A stretch of 11,026 nucleotides of DNA from Syntrophomonas sp. UBA5432 (GTDB lineage Bacteria > Bacillota > Syntrophomonadia > Syntrophomonadales > Syntrophomonadaceae), in contig DIRQ01000122.1 in assembly GCA_002424365.1 (NCBI GenBank), forward strand, positions 6,092-17,117, in the 5' to 3' direction. A program made the translations under genes and the position numbers. The stretch's first letter is position 1, and every line of letters begins with the position of its first letter. The notes below the pieces were generated by a model. It was not told the origin of the DNA, ran no database searches, and saw only the letters and a list, made by a program, of their open reading frames with translations. Positions 6,381 to 11,026 of the stretch are shown here, in pieces.

Positions 6381-7618
6381 TTTATCTCTGCCCCTACCCC
6401 CTGCAGCTTAATATCAAAATTTTCGTATCCCCGATATATATGTTCCACCTGAGTTATGGTAGTTTCACCTTCGGCAAATAATCCTGCCAGTACCAGGGCA
6501 GCTCCGGCACGCAAATCAGTTGCCTCCACCAGAGTACCTTCCAGTCGTCTTTTACCTTTAATTATGGCCACTCGACCTTCGGTTTTAATATCGGCACTCA
6601 TTCGTCTGAGTTCCTGTACATGCATAAAGCGATTTTCGAAAATTGTCTCTACTACTATGCTAGTTCCCGGTACAGTTGATAGAAGTGCCATCATTTGTGG
6701 TTGCATATCAGTAGGGAATCCCGGATAGGGCATAGTTTTTATATCAGTTGGCCTCATATTAGTAGTTCCTATAACGCGAATACCAGAACTCCAAGAACTA
6801 ATTTCTACTCCAATTTCTCTTAGTTTAGCTATCAGAGGCTGTATATGTTCAACTACCACATTTTCAATATGGACATCGCCCCGAGTGATAGCTGCTGCTA
6901 CTATAAAGGTTCCGGCTTCAATGCGATCGGGTATAACCTTATGTTCAACCCCTCCCAGACTCTTTACACCCTCAATTCTAATTGTATCTAGACCCGCACC
7001 CTTTACCTTAGCCCCCATACGATTAAGAAAGTTTTGTAAATCTACTATCTCCGGTTCCCGGGCAGAATTCCTGATAATAGTAGTACCAGGAGCCAAAGTT
7101 GCAGCCATCATAATATTTTCGGTTGCACCCACACTAGGAAAGTCCAGTAAAATTTCCTTGCCGTATACGGCTATACCCTTTCCCTCCATAAAGCCATATT
7201 CATCTTTAATTTCGTAGCCCAGGTTTAAAAAACCTTTGATATGGAGATCCATCGGCCTGTTTCCTATAGCGCAACCACCAGGATAGGCAACTTTGGCATA
7301 GTGGAATCTTGCCAAGAGGGCTCCCATAACTAAATTAGATGCCCGCATTTTTCGAGAAATATGTTCGGGCACTTCTGCCGAATTTATTGTACGGCTATCT
7401 ATTATAAGGATATCTTTCTCCCTTCGCACTTTAGCTCCCAATATCCTTAGCACTTCTGACATAACATTTATATCTTCCAGGTCAGGTACTCCGGATAAAA
7501 CCACTTCCTCTGAGGAAAGCAAACTGGCAGCCATTATAGGAAGGGTAGCGTTTTTAGATCCACTTATCTTTACCTGCCCTTTAAGAGGTTTATTTCCTCT
7601 TACCACCAAGGTTTCCAA
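6371..7618 (-). CDS. murA: UDP-N-acetylglucosamine 1-carboxyvinyltransferase MurA
   Basis: MurA transfers enolpyruvyl from PEP to UDP-GlcNAc, the first committed step of peptidoglycan synthesis in the cytoplasm. From the TTG at 7618 it has 415 residues, normal for the family. Key residues are visible: Lys22-Asn23 in SGSKNATLP, Cys116 in AYPGGCAIGNRPMD (the PEP-binding, fosfomycin-target cysteine) and Asp304 in YPGFPTDMQ. LRAGAALVLAGL near residues 369-380 is also typical. The frame is open further upstream, including an ATG at 7654 that would overlap the end of murC. The TTG has a GGAGGTG site five bases away and gives the expected N terminus METLVVRGNKPLKG, so I chose it. murC ends 25 bases upstream. 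murB, the next enzyme, is not beside it. Clostridia and bacilli often carry two MurA paralogues; which one this is cannot be told here. Confidence 0.97.
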   Translation of the reverse strand: METLVVRGNKPLKGQVKISGSKNATLPIMAASLLSSEEVVLSGVPDLEDINVMSEVLRILGAKVRREKDILIIDSRTINSAEVPEHISRKMRASNLVMGALLARFHYAKVAYPGGCAIGNRPMDLHIKGFLNLGYEIKDEYGFMEGKGIAVYGKEILLDFPSVGATENIMMAATLAPGTTIIRNSAREPEIVDLQNFLNRMGAKVKGAGLDTIRIEGVKSLGGVEHKVIPDRIEAGTFIVAAAITRGDVHIENVVVEHIQPLIAKLREIGVEISSWSSGIRVIGTTNMRPTDIKTMPYPGFPTDMQPQMMALLSTVPGTSIVVETIFENRFMHVQELRRMSADIKTEGRVAIIKGKRRLEGTLVEATDLRAGAALVLAGLFAEGETTITQVEHIYRGYENFDIKLQGVGAEIKKD

Positions 7619-7623
7619 GTAAA

Positions 7624-7630
7624 CACCTCC
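7624..7630 (-). promoter_or_regulatory. Ribosome binding site that sets the TTG start of murA
   Basis: GGAGGTG lies five bases before TTG at 7618. No comparable site precedes the upstream in-frame ATG at 7654. This site and the family N terminus together decide the start. Confidence 0.8.
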
Positions 7631-7643
7631 GCCAGGTTTAGGC

Positions 7644-9029
7644 TTATGATTCATTTTTCTGTAGTTTATCAAGTATTGAAATACCCAGTTTCCATATGTC
7701 ACCCGCGCCCATAGTTATTAATAAATCATTATCTTGTATGAAATTAAGGATAAATTCCTCTATCACGGGGAAAGAAGACAGATATTCTGCATCACACCCC
7801 GCATTTATTGCCGCTTCATAGACCATCCAACCACTAACCCCAGGTATAGGTTTTTCCCCTGCGGGGTATATGTCGGTAATTATCACTTTATCCGCCCCCA
7901 TAAAAGCCCTTCCTAATTGCGTACCCAGCATTTTAGTACGGGAAAAGCGGTGGGGTTGGAAAACAGCAATAATTCTACCTTCGGTATGACAATTACGTGC
8001 CGCCTCCAGGGTAGCCTTAATTTCGGTAGGATGATGAGCATAATCATCAACAATATTAATATCTCTATACCGCCCTATATGCTCAAAACGACGTTTAGGC
8101 CCCTTAAAATCATATAAACCCCTGGACGCAGTTTCAAAATCAAGACCAATTTCATGAACAGTTGCCATAGTTGCTAGAGCGTTAAGGGAGTTGTGTTTTC
8201 CAGGTACCGATAGTTTTACCTCACCTAGATAAACGCCTTTATAATAAACTGAAAACTTGGAGCCTTTTCCTGCAACCTGCCAATCCTGCATATAATAATC
8301 ACAATCAGCTTTTTCGCCATAAGTTATTACTTTACTTCGGGTATAAGCTTTAATTTCTGCTACTGATGCATCACCATTATAAAGCAAGGCAAAACCATTG
8401 GGCTTTACTTCATCAACGAACAGTCTAAAAGCTTTTTGAATGTTTTCCAAGGATTTATAATAATCCAAATGATCATCTTCTATATTTGTAACGATAGCTA
8501 TATAAGGACTTAGATCTAAAAATGATGCATCACTTTCATCAGCTTCAACTATGGAGAACTCTCCCTGACCCAATTTAGCTCCCCGGCCATTATCCTGCAT
8601 CTCTCCACCTAATATGAAGGTCGGATCCAAGCCACAATTTTCCAGAACAGTATATAGCATTGAGGTAGTTGTAGTTTTCCCGTGTGCACCTGCAACAGCA
8701 ATAGCTTTGCCGTTGTTTACGATATTTGCCAACATTTGTCCCCGTTTAAGGATAGGAATGTTTTTTTCCCGGGCCCAGTTAATCTCAATATTGTCCTGGG
8801 GAATTGCTGAGGAAATGACCAGCAAATCAACTCCTTCCTTAAGATTAGAGGAAGAATGACCCTGATATACTTCTATCCCTATTTCCTGGAGCTTCCTAGT
8901 TACACTATTACTCTGTAGATCGGAACCACTGACCCGGTGTCCCTGTTCTGCCAGTACTGTAGCTATGTTGCTCATACCAGCTCCAGCAATTCCCACCATG
9001 TGAATCCATTGCTTTGATTCGGTGGTCAT
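7644..9029 (-). CDS. murC: UDP-N-acetylmuramate--L-alanine ligase MurC
   Basis: MurC is the ATP-dependent cytoplasmic ligase that adds L-alanine to UDP-MurNAc. The 461 residues are typical in length. The N-terminal Rossmann domain shows HMVGIAGAGMS (10-20) and SGSDLQ. The ATP P-loop is GAHGKTTTT at 114-122, and EADESDASF (162-170) and TNIEDDHLDYY (181-191) follow in the Mur ligase centre. The C-terminal domain contains DDYAHHPTEI (328-337), FQPHRFSRT (357-365) and the final MGAGDIWKLG. The ATG has a near-perfect AAGGAGGTGA site. murG lies 98 bases upstream and murA 25 bases downstream. No MurB domain is fused to it. Confidence 0.98.
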   Translation of the reverse strand: MTTESKQWIHMVGIAGAGMSNIATVLAEQGHRVSGSDLQSNSVTRKLQEIGIEVYQGHSSSNLKEGVDLLVISSAIPQDNIEINWAREKNIPILKRGQMLANIVNNGKAIAVAGAHGKTTTTSMLYTVLENCGLDPTFILGGEMQDNGRGAKLGQGEFSIVEADESDASFLDLSPYIAIVTNIEDDHLDYYKSLENIQKAFRLFVDEVKPNGFALLYNGDASVAEIKAYTRSKVITYGEKADCDYYMQDWQVAGKGSKFSVYYKGVYLGEVKLSVPGKHNSLNALATMATVHEIGLDFETASRGLYDFKGPKRRFEHIGRYRDINIVDDYAHHPTEIKATLEAARNCHTEGRIIAVFQPHRFSRTKMLGTQLGRAFMGADKVIITDIYPAGEKPIPGVSGWMVYEAAINAGCDAEYLSSFPVIEEFILNFIQDNDLLITMGAGDIWKLGISILDKLQKNES

Positions 9030-9082
9030 CTCCTCACCTCCTTCAAAAATGTGTTTAAACTACACTGTATAGTATGCATATT

Positions 9083-9123
9083 TAATAAAAGTGGTTACAT
9101 AACTATGACTTGTCCAGTAACCA
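9083..9123 (-). terminator. Weak hairpin between murG and murC, possible attenuating terminator
   Basis: TGGTTAC (9123-9117 on the minus strand) pairs with GTAACCA (9098-9092) around an 18-base loop, and TTTT-rich sequence follows from 9090. It starts five bases after the murG stop codon. The stem is short and low in GC and the loop large, so it would only partly terminate, if at all. No clear promoter for murC is seen after it. Confidence 0.3.
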
Positions 9124-9127
9124 GGGG

Positions 9128-10231
9128 TTATTTTGTGTGCAGCAGAATAATGTCCACAATATCTTTTAATGCATTGGGGCGTGCTTGTTGTCGCATATTG
9201 TTACTCATCTGTTCAAGCCTATGTGGGTTGGACATTAATTCTTTTACCCTCTGATAAACAGTATCCCCATCTAGAAACTCATCGATAACCATAGCTGCCG
9301 CATTTTTTTGCAGCAGAGCCCGGGCATTCATTTCTTGATGGTTCTCAGCAGCATAGGGGTAGGGTACTAGAATTGCGGGTAGACCCATTATCGCAAGTTC
9401 ACATAAAGTACTGGCTCCCGCCCGGCAGACTGCTAAATTGGATACCGCCAAGGCCTCATTCATATTAAACATATACGGGTGTATTTGTAAATTACACTTA
9501 ATATCTTGCATATCTACCTTGTCAGCTAAACTGCTCTTTATCTCTTCGTAACCATTTTCCCCGGTTAACCAAATAATTTGAATATCTTCATGCTGCAATC
9601 TGGGCATGGCAGCAACCATGGCCTGGTTTATACTCATAGCTCCTCGGCTACCGCCAAAAACTAGTAAAGTAAACTTATCCTCTTTTAGACCCAGTTTATG
9701 CCGTGCTCGTACAGCATCAACAGTAAGGATGTCTTTTCTTACCGGTAATCCGGTAAGCTTAATTACTCTGGCATTAAGATGTTTCCGAGCCTCAGGAAAA
9801 GTAAGCATAACACAATCAACCCTCCGGGCCAGGTTGCGATTAGCCAAGCCGGGGAGGGCATTTTGCTCATGGATATAGGTTTTACAATCCAAAAATGTTG
9901 CTGCCAGGACTACGGGGAATGATACATACCCACCGGTACCTATAACTATATCTGGCCTATAATTTCTAACTACTTCCCAGCCCTGAAAAAAGCTTCGCGG
10001 CATTTTGGCCAGGGACTTGGAGGCTTTAATTAGCGAAGACCGGTTTATGCCGGTGATATCAATAGTTTTAAAATCAAATCCGGCCTGGGGTACAATCTTG
10101 TTTTCCATACCTTCCCTGGTACCTACATAAAGTATCTGCACCTGGGGTAACCGGTCTTTTATTTCCTGGGCAATAGCAATTGCAGGATAGATATGCCCTC
10201 CGGTTCCCCCGCCACTAATAATAATTTTCAT
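9128..10231 (-). CDS. murG: Lipid II synthase MurG (UDP-GlcNAc:lipid I GlcNAc transferase)
   Basis: MurG transfers GlcNAc from UDP-GlcNAc to lipid I at the inner membrane face, giving lipid II. The 367 residues fit the GT28 family. Motifs in order: SGGGTGGHIYPAIA (6-19, the first glycine loop), GTGGYVSFPVVLAA (98-111), IHEQN (120-124), FGGSRGA (192-198, the second glycine loop), CRAGASTLCE (269-278) and PYPYAAENHQ (290-299), which contributes to the UDP-GlcNAc site. The ATG has AAAGGA at good distance, and the protein starts MKIIISGGG as expected. It follows the ftsW/spoVE gene as in Bacillus, but across an unusually long 318-base spacer. murC follows after 98 bases. Confidence 0.98.
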   Translation of the reverse strand: MKIIISGGGTGGHIYPAIAIAQEIKDRLPQVQILYVGTREGMENKIVPQAGFDFKTIDITGINRSSLIKASKSLAKMPRSFFQGWEVVRNYRPDIVIGTGGYVSFPVVLAATFLDCKTYIHEQNALPGLANRNLARRVDCVMLTFPEARKHLNARVIKLTGLPVRKDILTVDAVRARHKLGLKEDKFTLLVFGGSRGAMSINQAMVAAMPRLQHEDIQIIWLTGENGYEEIKSSLADKVDMQDIKCNLQIHPYMFNMNEALAVSNLAVCRAGASTLCELAIMGLPAILVPYPYAAENHQEMNARALLQKNAAAMVIDEFLDGDTVYQRVKELMSNPHRLEQMSNNMRQQARPNALKDIVDIILLHTK

Positions 10232-10261
10232 AGTACAGCTTTCCTTTCATAGTCCGGCATT

Positions 10262-10281
10262 GTATATTATGGTATATTATG
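10262..10281. repeat. Tandem 10-base repeat ahead of murG
   Basis: GTATATTATG occurs twice in direct succession (10262-10271, 10272-10281). On the minus strand this gives two CATAAT boxes that could mimic -10 elements, but neither has a matching -35. It ends about 30 bases before the murG ATG. Confidence 0.6.
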
Positions 10282-10297
10282 GGGACGGTCCTTTTGA
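10281..10297. repeat. REP-like GGGGACGGTCCTTTTGA motif
   Basis: The sequence includes the interrupted palindrome GGAC-G-GTCC. Very similar strings (GGGGACGG followed by TC/TT-rich sequence) recur as dispersed repeats in clostridial genomes, to my recollection. Only one copy is seen in this window, so its repeat nature cannot be shown here. Confidence 0.3.
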
Positions 10298-10312
10298 TAT
10301 ATTTTACTCAAA

Positions 10313-10396
10313 TCATGAAATAGTACCCATCCCTCCGATATTCCCCAGCTTTTCCCCCCCCAGCCTACTCCCCTTCTTTTCATATTCACCTGCCAT
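10313..10396 (-). CDS. Doubtful 27-residue small open frame
   Basis: ATG at 10396 opens 27 codons ending in TGA. The peptide begins MAGEYEKKGSRLGGEKLGN and ends GTIS. It is rich in Gly, Lys and Glu and has no membrane segment or recognised family. It runs through the G-rich tract, which biases it to Gly codons. Only weak GGG runs precede the ATG. It may be chance, or the relic of a larger gene. Confidence 0.15.
   Translation of the reverse strand: MAGEYEKKGSRLGGEKLGNIGGMGTIS
10343..10373 (-). other. G-rich tract with quadruplex potential on the minus strand
   Basis: Minus-strand runs of four, eight and four Gs (plus-strand C runs at 10370-10373, 10354-10361 and 10343-10346) are separated by eight and seven bases. 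The eight-G run can split in two, giving four G tracts. The tract would lie in the RNA leading into murG. The eight-C homopolymer is also a likely site of sequencing or assembly error. Confidence 0.4.
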
Positions 10397-10487
10397 GCCC
10401 GAAGATGCCCTAAAGGGTAAACACAACCATTAATGAAAATAGTAGATAGGGTTAAGTATATTAGAAAAAATCAGCTTCCTTAATAGT

Positions 10488-10501
10488 AGCGCGTTAGCGC
10501 T
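10488..10501. repeat. Short GC-rich hairpin after ftsW/spoVE
   Basis: AGCGC (10488-10492) and GCGCT (10497-10501) form a five-base stem with a GTTA loop. It lies 48 bases after the ftsW stop codon. The nearest T run in the minus direction is about 20 bases further on, so it is not a standard intrinsic terminator. Confidence 0.4.
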
Positions 10502-10549
10502 GCATCTATGTGCCCTATGAGTATGTATCTGTGTATTTGATTTTTTTAA

Positions 10550-11026
10550 CTAAATCGAACTATATCTGGATATATTCAGCAGTAAGCCCACCCCAGCCAT
10601 GGTAAATAGCAAAGATGAACCGCCATAACTAATAAAGGGCAAGGTTATTCCGGTAACTGGTAACGCCCCGCATACTACACCAATATTAATAAATGCCTGG
10701 AAGACAATCATTATGGTTAATCCTGCTGCCAGCAGGCTGCCAAAGGTATCAGGAGCATTCATTGCAATCTTAAAACCACGCCAGGCAAAAAGGAGAAAAA
10801 GAGTAAGAACCAGAAGAGCTCCCATAAAACCTAATTCTTCCCCTAAAATAGCAAAAATAAAATCAGTATGTTGCTCCGGCAGGTAGAAAAATTTTTGCCG
10901 ACTTCTCCCCAGCCCCAAACCAAATAGTCCACCCGAACCAAGGGCGTATAAGGATTGAATAGTTTGATAACCTTGATCAGTAGGGTACTTCCAAGGATTT
11001 AAAAAAGCAATAAAACGTTCCGCCCG
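10550..11026 (-). CDS. FtsW/SpoVE peptidoglycan polymerase, C-terminal part (cut by window edge)
   Basis: These 158 codons are the 3' part of a SEDS-family glycosyltransferase that polymerises lipid II at the septum (FtsW) or in the spore cortex (SpoVE). The frame is open from the window edge and starts RAERFIAFLNPWK. The family stretches QSLYALGSGGLFGLGLG, KFFYLPEQHTDFIFAILGEELG and LPVTGITLPFISYGGSSL are present in order. About three membrane helices fall after the HTDF loop. The protein ends LLNISRYSSI with TAG. An internal start at 10918 would give only 122 residues and is not real, because the conserved sequence continues upstream. Its position before murG is that of spoVE in B. subtilis. 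FtsW and SpoVE cannot be told apart from this part, so I give no symbol. In many Clostridia one such gene here serves division. Confidence 0.95.
   Translation of the reverse strand, partial: RAERFIAFLNPWKYPTDQGYQTIQSLYALGSGGLFGLGLGRSRQKFFYLPEQHTDFIFAILGEELGFMGALLVLTLFLLFAWRGFKIAMNAPDTFGSLLAAGLTIMIVFQAFINIGVVCGALPVTGITLPFISYGGSSLLFTMAGVGLLLNISRYSSI

Larger units (their letters stand above)
10232..10549. other. 318-base spacer between ftsW/spoVE and murG
   Basis: This stretch has no convincing gene. It holds a hairpin near the ftsW end, a G-rich minus-strand tract, a doubtful 27-codon frame, a REP-like GGACGGTCC motif and a tandem 10-base repeat just before the murG SD site. Base composition changes sharply from AT-rich to C/G-rich and back. 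No good promoter or T-tailed terminator was found. It may be the remnant of an inserted element. Confidence 0.6.

Noticed and set aside
7619..7702. MurA extended upstream to 7702 or 7654
   Set aside because: The extension overlaps murC and is unlike the family; the TTG at 7618 has a strong SD site.
10550..10918. A 122-residue stand-alone protein starting at 10918
   Set aside because: Conserved FtsW/SpoVE sequence continues in frame to the window edge, so it is only the 3' part of a larger gene.
1..11026. Many plus-strand open frames of 60-120 codons
   Set aside because: All lie opposite conserved minus-strand genes, lack SD sites and resemble no family; they are antisense shadows.
1..11026. 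CRISPR arrays, tRNA/rRNA genes, transposase genes, toxin-antitoxin or defence genes
   Set aside because: None found; nearly all DNA is taken up by conserved division, wall and sporulation genes.

Overview
This window is a stretch of a division and cell wall (dcw) cluster from an endospore-forming Bacillota, most likely class Clostridia. All recognisable genes lie on the minus strand, so transcription runs from high to low coordinates. The gene order ftsW/spoVE - murG - murC - murA - divIB - DUF881 - sbp - ftsA - ftsZ - spoIIGA - sigE matches the well-known Bacillus/Clostridium order. The pair spoIIGA-sigE directly behind ftsZ is a hallmark of endospore formers. The DNA is moderately AT-rich, and Shine-Dalgarno (SD) sites are mostly strong AGGAGG types. 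I cannot name the genus from the sequence alone; the composition and murA/murC arrangement suggest Clostridia rather than Bacillus.

Layout in transcription order: (1) 11026-10550 is the C-terminal part of an FtsW/SpoVE glycan polymerase, cut by the window edge. (2) 10549-10232 is a 318-base spacer with no convincing gene. It holds a G-rich tract, two short repeats, a REP-like motif and one doubtful 27-codon frame. (3) murG, murC and murA make and assemble the peptidoglycan precursor; the unit ends at a strong hairpin overlapping the murA stop codon. (4) An extended -10 promoter then starts divIB, followed by a DUF881 protein, sbp, ftsA and ftsZ, ending at a terminator at 1797-1835. (5) A promoter with unusual 22-base spacing probably drives spoIIGA and sigE. 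The sequence therefore suggests three transcription units: precursor synthesis, divisome assembly, and the mother-cell sporulation switch.

How they work together: MurA makes the first committed UDP-MurNAc precursor, MurC adds L-Ala, MurG makes lipid II and FtsW/SpoVE polymerises it. FtsZ forms the ring, FtsA ties it to the membrane and DivIB stabilises the septal synthase. When the septum becomes polar in sporulation, SpoIIGA cleaves pro-SigE to start the mother-cell programme.

The genes themselves are conventional, and I see no novel enzyme system, mobile element gene, CRISPR array or RNA gene. The most interesting unexplained structure is the ftsA leader (4183-4249). There a perfect 12-base inverted repeat encloses an eight-codon aromatic-rich frame and an SD-like site, and ftsA has no standard start codon at good SD distance. 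Second is the ftsW-murG spacer. murB is absent from its usual neighbourhood.
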